Assembly: GCA_944321965.1 (NCBI GenBank)
Contig: CALUNH010000004.1
Location: 1-64,000 of the forward strand
Direction of reading: 5' to 3'
Origin: an uncultured Alistipes sp.
Lineage (GTDB): Bacteria; Bacteroidota; Bacteroidia; Bacteroidales; Rikenellaceae
DNA: 64,000 bases
The notes below the pieces were generated by a model, which did not search any database, was not told where the DNA came from, and saw only the letters and a program-made list of their open reading frames with translations. How positions within the stretch are numbered: the first letter of the stretch is position 1; each line of letters opens with the position of its first letter. The translations under genes were made by a program, and so were the position numbers. Positions 41,186 to 48,460 of this stretch are shown here, piece after piece.

Positions 41186-41745
41186 GCTTTCGGTTTGTTG
41201 TTGCGCTTGGCGATCCGCGGGGCGACGGACAACTCCCAGACGATGCCCCCGGCCGCCGCGATCAGCAGGATGTAGATCGGCGACCAGCCCAGCCCCCAGA
41301 CGGCCAGCGCCGAGGCGGCAATGACCGCGAACATCGCCCAGTGCATTCCGCGGGCCAGCGAGATGACCGGTCCGATGATCAGCGCCACGACCGCCGGGCG
41401 CATCCCCTTGAAGGCGGCATCGACGACCGGGTTGTGGCGCACGTCGGCGAAGAAGAGCGCAATGGTCAGCAGGATGACGAACGACGGCAGCACTACCCCC
41501 AACAGTGCGGCGGCCGCCCCGCGCAGCCCGCGGACCTTGTATCCCACGAAGACCGAGGTGTTGAGCGAAATCGGCCCCGGGACCGACTGGGCCAGCGTCA
41601 GCAGGTCGAGGAACTCCTTGCGTTCGACCCACTTCCGGTTGTCGATCACCTCGCGTTCGATCAGGGGGATCATGGCGTAGCCCCCGCCGAAGGTGAAGAG
41701 TCCGATCTTGAAGAACGAGGCGAATATCGTGCGCAGGCGGTTCAT
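41182..41745 (-). CDS. Chromate transporter, single-domain half (ChrT)
   Basis: 187 residues with the CHR signature FGGGYAMIPLIEREVIDNRKWVE and TLAQSVPGPISLNTSVFVGYKVRG. It is the companion of the half at 40117. It begins 12 bases after the HyfI-like gene and is probably transcribed from that gene's promoter at 42544, which puts both halves into the same operon as the orphan Fe-S small subunit. Confidence 0.92.
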   Translation of the reverse strand: MNRLRTIFASFFKIGLFTFGGGYAMIPLIEREVIDNRKWVERKEFLDLLTLAQSVPGPISLNTSVFVGYKVRGLRGAAAALLGVVLPSFVILLTIALFFADVRHNPVVDAAFKGMRPAVVALIIGPVISLARGMHWAMFAVIAASALAVWGLGWSPIYILLIAAAGGIVWELSVAPRIAKRNNKPKA

Positions 41746-41757
41746 CGTTTCAGGGTT

Positions 41758-42522
41758 TTATTCGCGTTTTTTGCGGCCCAGCAGGGTCAGCAGTCCGTCG
41801 ATGTAGGTCATCGGGTGGGTCGGGGCGCCGGGGAGCCAGAGGTCCGGGGTGTGGGTGTCGAGGAACCGCCGGTCGAGGGCCCGGCTTTCGGCGAAGAGTC
41901 CTCCGGAGCACGCCTCCGAACCGCACATCACGAGGATCTTGGGCTCGGCCACGGCGTCGTAGCAGATCTCCAGCGCCTCGGCCATGTTGGCCGAGATGGG
42001 GCCCGAAACGACCACGCCGTCGGCGTGTCGCGGCGAGGCCGTGAATCCGATGCCGAAGCGCCCGAGGTCGAAGTTGACGTTTCCCGTGGCGTTGAGCTCC
42101 ATTTCGACCGAGGCGTCGCCTCCGGCCGAGACTTCGCGCAGCTGCAGCGCCCGGGAGAAGCAGCGCCGGATGGCGGGGCGCACCCGTTCCGGATCGAAGG
42201 GCACATGCGTATCCCCGGCGTGCAGGACGAGCCCCTCGCGCGTGGGCGAACCGATGCGGTAGTCGTTCGTGAAACGCACGTTGCGCGGCGCTACCCGGGC
42301 GCACTCGCCGCAGAAGAGGCAGCGTCCCAGATCGAGCGACAGCGGTTCGGCCGTGAAGGCTCCCGTGGGGCAGATGGCCGCAGCGCGTTCCACCTCTTCC
42401 TTGTCCGGGGTTTCGGTCAGTTCGGGGCGTCCCCGGAACTCTTCGGTCAGTTCAACGGCATCGAGGTCCGGGATTGCCTGCCGTCCGTGGCTGCGCAGGA
42501 CCCGTATTTTCGGAAAAATCAT
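41758..42522 (-). CDS. HyfI/NuoB-like small subunit fused to a ferredoxin-type module, proximal cluster degenerate
   Basis: 254 residues. The N-terminal part has a single 4Fe-4S site: Cys51 (CPTGA) plus Cys68, 71, 74 (CLFCGEC), the pattern of one half-degenerate bicluster ferredoxin. The C-terminal part aligns with the hydrogenase-4/complex I small subunit (VVSGPISANMAEAL, SEACSGGLFAES, LWLPGAPTHPMTYIDGLLTLL). The CxxC that should hold the proximal cluster reads Asp136-Ala-Ser-Val139, and the usual GCPP is GAPT (Ala233), so most ligands are missing. Own promoter at 42544-42574; separated from its natural partners by the pectinesterase gene. Start at 42522 is fixed by that promoter. Confidence 0.85.
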   Translation of the reverse strand: MIFPKIRVLRSHGRQAIPDLDAVELTEEFRGRPELTETPDKEEVERAAAICPTGAFTAEPLSLDLGRCLFCGECARVAPRNVRFTNDYRIGSPTREGLVLHAGDTHVPFDPERVRPAIRRCFSRALQLREVSAGGDASVEMELNATGNVNFDLGRFGIGFTASPRHADGVVVSGPISANMAEALEICYDAVAEPKILVMCGSEACSGGLFAESRALDRRFLDTHTPDLWLPGAPTHPMTYIDGLLTLLGRKKRE

Positions 42523-42543
42523 GTTCGCAGATTTTGTATCGCG

Positions 42544-42574
42544 CAAAAATAGCGAAAAGCCGCGGTTCGTACAA
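42544..42574 (-). promoter_or_regulatory. Promoter of HyfI-like gene
   Basis: TTG (42572-42574), a 20-base spacer, then TATTTTTG (42544-42551), on the minus strand. Confidence 0.7.
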
Positions 42575-42599
42575 CTCTTTTCCCCGAATTGCGCAAAAC

Positions 42600-42645
42600 A
42601 GAGGCCGGAACTCCTCCCGACGGAGAGAATCCCGGCCCCGAAGCG
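42600..42645 (-). terminator. Possible terminator after pectinesterase
   Basis: Minus strand GGCCGGGA ... TTCCGGCC stem with a long, itself foldable loop, followed by TCTGTTTTG. The T run is imperfect. Confidence 0.4.
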
Positions 42646-42687
42646 GCTGCCCGGCGTCATTTCCGGCCCCGCAGCGGTTGCCAGGTG

Positions 42688-43800
42688 CTACTCCCGGCCC
42701 GGATCGGTGAAGGTAGTGGCCGGAAGCCAGTCGATGGCGTACTCCGTCGCGCTCGTCTTCGCGAAGATCTTCTCCACAGTGTACTCCGCGGCCTCGGCAT
42801 CGGTAAGCTGGCGTCCGCCGTTGGCACGTTGTGCGAGACGGTCGGCCGCGGCCCCCTCGCCCGTACACCGGTATTCGGCGAAGAGGGTCGGGGCAGGTGA
42901 CGTGGACGACATCACGGTCCACCCCTCGGCCTTCAGCGCCGACGGTTCCGTGCAGCGGAGGAAGACCGCACGCGGTTTCGCCTCTTGTGTCGGATACCAG
43001 CCCCGGCCCAGGTGAAAGTAGGAGAATTTCGCACCGTCGAAATCCGTCTCGTCCGACGACGGGAAGGTGATCGTGCAGTCCATGCAGACGATGCCGTACT
43101 GGTGGTCGGCCGGGGTCGACGGGGCCGTCACGACGCTGTTGTTGCGGTTCATGTGGAGCGTGCAGCGATCCAGCAGGATCGTCGACGACCCGAAGATGAA
43201 GTCGACGTTGCCCTCGACGTAGCAGTCGCGCAGGTAGACGCGCCCCGTGCCGCGGCCGTAGAAGGTGTCCTGATAGCCCGTGATGCGGCATCCGTAGAAG
43301 GCTGCCCGGTCGCCCTTGACCTGAACCGAAACGGCCTGCGTATTTTTGTTCACGGCGGTATTTGCCTGGCTGTTGACGTAGGTGTTGGCAATGGTGACGT
43401 TGCTGGCCGTGAAGTCGTTGGCTTCGACCAGGAAGGTCTGGCTTCCCGAAGTGCCGAGGGTTCCGCCTGCACCGTTGTCGCGGCCCGCATAGTCGTCCCA
43501 GGTGATGATGCACGTTGTGGCGTTGTCGCCGATGAGCGTCACGTAGGGGTGCCGCGAGGTCAGGGTTACCTTCTCCTCATAGATGCCCGGGCGCAGGCGC
43601 ACGATGTGGGGTTTGTTGTCCACCGGGAGGGCGTCGAAGGCCTCCTGTACGGTGGTGTAGTCGCCCGAGCCGTCGGCGGCCACGACGACCGTGTGGATCG
43701 GGTCGGAGGGTTCGGGGGTTTCGTCGCCCTTGTCCGATCCGCAGGCGGTCGGGAGGGCGAAGAGCAGCAGCGCTGCCGGAAGCAGGTACAGTTGTTTCAT
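42688..43800 (-). CDS. Pectinesterase (CE8) lipoprotein
   Basis: 370 residues. Signal peptide ends in the lipobox-like TACG (Cys20). The parallel beta-helix carries the CE8 landmarks: GSGDYTTVQEAFDALP, the YQDTFYGRGTGRVYLRDCYVEGNVDFIFG block with both catalytic aspartates (equivalents of YQDT and GTVDFIFG), and FSYFHLGRGWYP (LGRxW). Removes methyl esters from pectin outside the cell. There is no other polysaccharide-utilisation gene around it. A terminator upstream and a -7-like GAACTTTG (about 43832-43839) show a separate transcription unit placed inside the Hyf-like cluster. Confidence 0.92.
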   Translation of the reverse strand: MKQLYLLPAALLLFALPTACGSDKGDETPEPSDPIHTVVVAADGSGDYTTVQEAFDALPVDNKPHIVRLRPGIYEEKVTLTSRHPYVTLIGDNATTCIITWDDYAGRDNGAGGTLGTSGSQTFLVEANDFTASNVTIANTYVNSQANTAVNKNTQAVSVQVKGDRAAFYGCRITGYQDTFYGRGTGRVYLRDCYVEGNVDFIFGSSTILLDRCTLHMNRNNSVVTAPSTPADHQYGIVCMDCTITFPSSDETDFDGAKFSYFHLGRGWYPTQEAKPRAVFLRCTEPSALKAEGWTVMSSTSPAPTLFAEYRCTGEGAAADRLAQRANGGRQLTDAEAAEYTVEKIFAKTSATEYAIDWLPATTFTDPGRE

Positions 43801-43935
43801 GAATGGTTCGTGTTTTGGGTTTTCTGCAGGCAAAGTTCGGATTTCCTGCCTCGTTCGGCGGGGATTTTTCTACGAAAAACCGGGATTTTTTGCCGTTTCC
43901 AGCTCCGTGGCCCCGACTGGGAGGGGTGGCGGGCA

Positions 43936-43966
43936 TGAAAAACCCCGGTCGGTGGAACCGGGGCTT
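43936..43966 (-). terminator. Terminator at end of Hyf-like operon
   Basis: Minus strand CCCCGGT, loop TCCACCG, ACCGGGG, then TTTTT. It lies 21 bases after the stop of the large subunit. Confidence 0.88.
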
Positions 43967-43986
43967 TGGGGAACGGCAGGTGCGGA

Positions 43987-45516
43987 TCAGAGGTCGTGGC
44001 CGCAGTAGGAGAGGTTGAAACTCTTGTTGCAGATCGGGAAATCCGAGATTCCCTCGCCGCGCACGGACAGCGCCAGGGCCAGCCAGTTGTGCAGGCTCGG
44101 ATCCTTGATGCGGCAGGCGGCGATGCGCCCCTCGGCGTCGGTCACCACGACGTGGCAGGTCTCGCCCCGCCACCCCTCGACCAGCCCGAATGCGAGCGAC
44201 GAGGGGGTCAGCCGCGTCGTGTGGTCGGGGACGCCGCAGGGGTTTTCGAGATTCCCGTATTTCTGCTCGTAAATCGCTAACAGCCGGTCGATGTAGCGGG
44301 CCGACTGTGCCACCTCGCGGCTGCGGACCGTGAGGCGTGCCATCACGTCGCCCGTCTCCTCGATGACCGGCGTGTGGTGCAGGCACTTGCCGAACGATCC
44401 CCAGGGGTGCGTCGCGCGGATGTCGCGCCCCAGGCCGCTGGCGCGCGCCGCCTGTCCCACGCCGCCGATGCGCCGCATCTCGTCGCGCGGCACCACGCCG
44501 CACTGCTCGAAGCGCGCCAGCAACGAGGGCGACGACTCGATGTCGCGGCGCACCTCATCGTAACGCCGGGCGATTTCGGCCACGTTCGTGCGGATCATCG
44601 CCGAGGTTTCGGCCGTCAGCGGATGGTTGGTGCCGTGGGGGCGGATCAGCCCCTTGCCGAAGCGGTTGCCGCACCACGCCTGCGTGGTGTTGATCGTCAT
44701 CGTGCGCAGCGCCTCGCAGGCCACCTGCCCCAGCTGGTAGCCCGTATCCATCGACAGGGCGCCCGTATCGGCGATCTGCATGGCCATGCGTTCGAGTTCC
44801 AGCGCCACGGCCCGCTCGCGGTCCAGCTGGGCGGGGCGTTCGCGGCCCGTGAGCTTCTCGACCGCCTCGGCGAAGGCCGTGGCGTGGGCTACGGCGCTGT
44901 CTCCGGCTACGGCCTCCGCCAGGCACATCTGGCGCAGCCGGTTTCCCGTTGCGGCGAAGGCCGCCTCCACGCCCCGGTGCTGGTATCCCAGGGCGATTTC
45001 GAGGTGCAGGACCTGCTCGCCGTTGCAGATGAAGCGGAAGGCCCCCGGCTCGATGATCCCGGCGTGGATCGGACCCACGTTGACCTCGTGGAGCGATCCT
45101 CCGGCCATCGTGTAGAAGGGGTAGTTGTCGATCGAGCTGCGGCGGTCGTAGCGGTCGAAGGGAAAGCGCAGCGGCTTGGGCCACGGCTGCCCGTCGAAGC
45201 GCACGCCGTAGCGTTCGGCGATCTCCCGCTCGAAGGGGTGCAGCTGCGGGTGCCGGGCCGTGAGCGACGGAAGGGCCGTTTCGTCGTAGTAGCCCGTGGC
45301 GTGCGAGGTGACGAGTACCCGCCCCTCGGCGTCGTCCAGCACCAGGCAGTAGAAGCGCATCCGGTCGCCGGACGGCAGGGCGAAGTAGTGCGCCACGTGA
45401 TAGCGTTCCTCCTCCAGCCACCCGCACAGCAGGTCGTAGAAGTCGGCGTAGGCGATTTCGGGAATCTCCTCCAGGCGGATGGCTCCCGCGGTATTGTCGG
45501 TTACGAGGCAGTTCAT
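43987..45516 (-). CDS. HyfG/HycE-like large subunit without NiFe ligands
   Basis: 509 residues: an N-terminal NuoC-like domain (1-130) fused to a NuoD/hydrogenase large-subunit domain. Blocks HEVNVGPIHAGIIEPGAFRF and LHLEIALGYQHRGVE are typical of HycE/HyfG. Where true enzymes have the first NiFe-binding CGxC, this reads Ala204-Gly-Asp-Ser207 (in VAGDSAVAHATAF); at the C-terminal CxxC it reads Ser503-Tyr-Cys-Gly506, and there is no C-terminal extension for maturation. It therefore cannot hold a normal NiFe site. Overlaps the HyfF-like gene by 4 bases and ends the operon. Confidence 0.88.
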   Translation of the reverse strand: MNCLVTDNTAGAIRLEEIPEIAYADFYDLLCGWLEEERYHVAHYFALPSGDRMRFYCLVLDDAEGRVLVTSHATGYYDETALPSLTARHPQLHPFEREIAERYGVRFDGQPWPKPLRFPFDRYDRRSSIDNYPFYTMAGGSLHEVNVGPIHAGIIEPGAFRFICNGEQVLHLEIALGYQHRGVEAAFAATGNRLRQMCLAEAVAGDSAVAHATAFAEAVEKLTGRERPAQLDRERAVALELERMAMQIADTGALSMDTGYQLGQVACEALRTMTINTTQAWCGNRFGKGLIRPHGTNHPLTAETSAMIRTNVAEIARRYDEVRRDIESSPSLLARFEQCGVVPRDEMRRIGGVGQAARASGLGRDIRATHPWGSFGKCLHHTPVIEETGDVMARLTVRSREVAQSARYIDRLLAIYEQKYGNLENPCGVPDHTTRLTPSSLAFGLVEGWRGETCHVVVTDAEGRIAACRIKDPSLHNWLALALSVRGEGISDFPICNKSFNLSYCGHDL

Positions 45517-46913
45517 AGCATTGCTATTTGGTCGATCAGTTCACGCAGAAATTCCGGCTGCCAGAGCCCCAGCACCATGGCGGCGACCAGCAGCGAGAGG
45601 GCCGACCACGAGAGTGCCCGGTCGACCTTCGAGGGGTGTAGTTCGTCCTGGTTGGGCTGATAGCAGAGGCGGATCATGCGCGAGCAGAACGAGTAGATGA
45701 CGATGCACAACAGCAGCAGCATCCCCGCGACGAGCCACCATTGGTTTCCGGCGATCGTTTCGCGCAGGATCAGCAGCTCCGAGATGAAGAGCGGCGAGGG
45801 CGGGAAGGCCATCAGGACGACCATTCCGGTGAGCAGCCCCACGGCTCCGACGCGGTTGATGTGGATGTAGTCGCCGATGCGGTTGATGCGGTAACCGTTG
45901 TAGACCTGGCGCACGACGGCCATCTGCAGGAAGAGGCTGCTTTTGACGAAAGTGTGGCAGACGACGTGGAAGACCGCGGCCCAGACGCCGAGACCGCCCA
46001 CGCCGAGACCGATGGCGGCGATGCCCATGTTCTCGACGGTCGAGTAGGAGAGGAACCGCTTGTAGTTGTTCGTGCGGCGCAGGAAGAGCGCCCCGATGAC
46101 GAGCGACAGCACCCCGACGATCAGCAGCACGGAGCGCACCCAGGGGAAGACCTCCGTATCGGCGAGCGCCTTGTAGACGCGGTAGATGGCCAGGAATCCG
46201 GCATTGACCAGCCCCGTGGAGATCAGCGCCGAGGCCGGCGACGGAGCCGCGAAGTTGGCGTCGATGCCCACGGTGTGGAGCGGGAAGAGTTCCATCTTGC
46301 AGCTGTAGCCGCAGAGGATCAGCAGGAAGGCCGTCTTCAGGTAGAGGGCATTTCCGTGCGGGGCGGCTGCGGCGACGGCCGCGTAGTCGAGCGATTCGCA
46401 CTCGGTGGCGGCGGCCAGCAGCAGGATCCCCAGGTAGGCCATGGCGATGCCCGTCGAGCAGACGAAGACGTATTTCCAGGCCGCTTCGAGGGTCTGGGCC
46501 GTGCGCCGGTGGTAGATGATCCCGGCCGAGCAGAGCGTCGTGGCTTCGAGGAAGATCCACGTCACGGCCAGGTTCGAGGCGAAGTAGGCTCCCGTGATGG
46601 CCGTCGTCAGCAGCATCACCAGGGCCGAGTAGGTCCGGGTCTGCGAGAGGTCGTTGTCGCGCAGGTAGGCTTCGGAGTGGAAGTAGGCGAAGGCCGAGAC
46701 GATGCAGAGCAGCACGTAGAAGAGCGTTCCCGCGGCGTCGAAGCGGAACCAGCCGGTCGACTCCGAGCCGTAGAGCCCTCCGGCGAGAATCATTCCGGCG
46801 AAGGCCGCCTGCACGGCGTAGAAGAGCAGTCCGATCTGGAAAAGCTGCCGCTCGCGGCGGACCAGGAAGGCAGTCGAGGCGATCAGGATGCTTGCGATGA
46901 GGTAGGCGATCAT
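45513..46913 (-). CDS. HyfF-like (NuoM/N-type) ion-translocating membrane subunit
   Basis: 466 residues, 13-14 membrane segments of the antiporter-like Proton_antipo_M family. The conserved glutamate is in AVTWIFLEATTLCSAG, one conserved lysine in CGYSCKMELFPLHTVG and another in HTFVKSSLFLQM. These are the residues that carry ions in complex I subunits, so the channel looks functional. Fourth of five co-directional genes; 4-base gap from the HyfE-like gene and 4-base overlap with the large subunit. Confidence 0.9.
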   Translation of the reverse strand: MIAYLIASILIASTAFLVRRERQLFQIGLLFYAVQAAFAGMILAGGLYGSESTGWFRFDAAGTLFYVLLCIVSAFAYFHSEAYLRDNDLSQTRTYSALVMLLTTAITGAYFASNLAVTWIFLEATTLCSAGIIYHRRTAQTLEAAWKYVFVCSTGIAMAYLGILLLAAATECESLDYAAVAAAAPHGNALYLKTAFLLILCGYSCKMELFPLHTVGIDANFAAPSPASALISTGLVNAGFLAIYRVYKALADTEVFPWVRSVLLIVGVLSLVIGALFLRRTNNYKRFLSYSTVENMGIAAIGLGVGGLGVWAAVFHVVCHTFVKSSLFLQMAVVRQVYNGYRINRIGDYIHINRVGAVGLLTGMVVLMAFPPSPLFISELLILRETIAGNQWWLVAGMLLLLCIVIYSFCSRMIRLCYQPNQDELHPSKVDRALSWSALSLLVAAMVLGLWQPEFLRELIDQIAML

Positions 46914-46917
46914 GGTG

Positions 46918-47547
46918 TCAGTCCTTTACGTTGGTCAGCGAATCGGCGTCGTCGGCGTGGAGCTTGTCGTCGATTTTGGTGAAGAAGATGCCCAGCATCA
47001 GCACCGAGATGAGGATGTCGAGCAGGATGGCGAAGTTGATCAGCAGCGGCATCTCCACGCCGATGGCCGTCGAGAAGAGGAACACGCCGTTCTCGATGAC
47101 GAGGAACCCGACCATGTGGGAGAAGATCCGGCGCCGCATGACGATGAGGATCAGGCCGCTCAGCAGCGAGTAGAGGGCCACGCCGAAGAAGACGAGGTCG
47201 ACCGTCGAATCGGCGATGTAGTAGGTCAGCGAGGCGCTCACGGCCAGGGCCACGAGCGAGAGCAGCAGCGACTCCGACTGCGAGGATCCGGAGCGCTTCA
47301 CGCGGTTGATGCGCGTGCGGCGGATCACGGCGAAGAGCAGCCACGGAACCAGAATGCCCTTGAACAGCAGGGTTTCGAGCGCCACGAAGGCCAGTTCGGC
47401 GGGGTTGGCGGCGTGCAGGCGCACGAGCGCGATGCCGAACAGCAGCCAGCCCTGCAGGCCGATCAGCGAGGCGAAGTTGCGGAAACGCTCCGTGATCGAG
47501 AGGTAGACGAGCGTCACGACATAGAGAAGGATCAGCGGCAGAATCAT
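46918..47547 (-). CDS. HyfE-like membrane subunit (NuoK-related)
   Basis: 209 residues with five to six membrane segments. The C-terminal half resembles NuoK/MnhC (MVGFLVIENGVFLFSTAIGVEMPLLINFAILLDILISVLMLG) with the Glu in the ENG turn. HyfE is found in hydrogenase-4 but not in hydrogenase-3, so this cluster is of the Hyf type. Starts 4 bases inside the end of the HyfC-like gene (ATGA). Confidence 0.88.
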   Translation of the reverse strand: MILPLILLYVVTLVYLSITERFRNFASLIGLQGWLLFGIALVRLHAANPAELAFVALETLLFKGILVPWLLFAVIRRTRINRVKRSGSSQSESLLLSLVALAVSASLTYYIADSTVDLVFFGVALYSLLSGLILIVMRRRIFSHMVGFLVIENGVFLFSTAIGVEMPLLINFAILLDILISVLMLGIFFTKIDDKLHADDADSLTNVKD

Positions 47548-48458
47548 TGGAGTCCGATGTTAAGTTGGAGCAGGTAGCCCGTGAAGAAGACCAGGGCGGC
47601 CAGTGCCGTGATGGTGAGAATGAAGGTGGTGTTGCGGACGAGTTTGTTGCGGGCCTGGGTCGACTCGACGATCCCGACCGAGAGCCCCGTGAGCAGGACG
47701 GCCAGCGGTGCCGCGAACCACCACCGCGGGCAGACCGCTGCGGCTACGGCATCGGCCGCCAGCATCGACAGCGCGGCGCTTTTGATCCACGTCGAGATCT
47801 TGATCCAGGCCAGGTCCACGCCGCAGTAGTCGAGGCACATTACCTCGTGGATCATCGTCAGTTCGAGGTGGGTGCGGGGGTCGTCGACCGGCACGCGGCC
47901 GCTCTCCGTGAAGACGATCTTCGTCAGCACGTAGGCCGCCAGCAGCAGCACGACGATGAGTTTCGTATCGCCCGTGGCGTCGGCCTCGAAGATCGACGCG
48001 AAGGAGGTGTGGCCCGAGATCAGCGCCAGGGTTCCGAACGAGAGCATCAGCGCCGGTTCGACCAGTGCGCCGTATAGCGCCTCGCGGCTGGCGCCCATTC
48101 CCTCGAACGAACTGCCGGTGTCCATGGCCGCGAGGATCAGTGCCGTGCGTCCCACGGCCAGCAGGTAGGCGAAGGCCACCAGGTCGCCGTCGAACGAGAT
48201 GACGGGCCGCAGGTCGCCCACCGGGATGAAGAGCATGGCCACGAGCGAGGAGGCCAGGATGACCGACGGGGCCGTGCGGAAGAACGCGGTGGTCGTGGTG
48301 GAGTAGACGGCGCCCTTGCGCAGCAGCAGCCTCACGTCGTAGAGGTGCTGGGCGAAGCGGATTCCCTGGCGGCCGGCGAGCCGGGCCCGCGTGCGGTTGA
48401 TGACCCCCGGGATGCAGAGGGCTGCCAGCAGGATGAGGAGTGTATTGAGCAGTGCCAT
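47544..48458 (-). CDS. HyfC/NuoH-like membrane subunit
   Basis: 304 residues, about eight membrane segments, NADHdh/respiratory chain subunit 1 family. It holds the acidic loop TESGRVPVDDPRTHLELTMIHEVM, which in complex I links the quinone or redox module to the membrane arm. The ATG lies 2 bases after the stop of the HyfB-like gene. It should anchor the peripheral subunits to the membrane. Confidence 0.9.
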   Translation of the reverse strand: MALLNTLLILLAALCIPGVINRTRARLAGRQGIRFAQHLYDVRLLLRKGAVYSTTTTAFFRTAPSVILASSLVAMLFIPVGDLRPVISFDGDLVAFAYLLAVGRTALILAAMDTGSSFEGMGASREALYGALVEPALMLSFGTLALISGHTSFASIFEADATGDTKLIVVLLLAAYVLTKIVFTESGRVPVDDPRTHLELTMIHEVMCLDYCGVDLAWIKISTWIKSAALSMLAADAVAAAVCPRWWFAAPLAVLLTGLSVGIVESTQARNKLVRNTTFILTITALAALVFFTGYLLQLNIGLQ

Positions 48459-48460
48459 GG

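Noticed and set aside
42688-43800. Polysaccharide utilisation locus around the pectinesterase
   Set aside because: No SusC/SusD pair, polysaccharide lyase, glycoside hydrolase or regulator is next to it; neighbours are Hyf-like genes.
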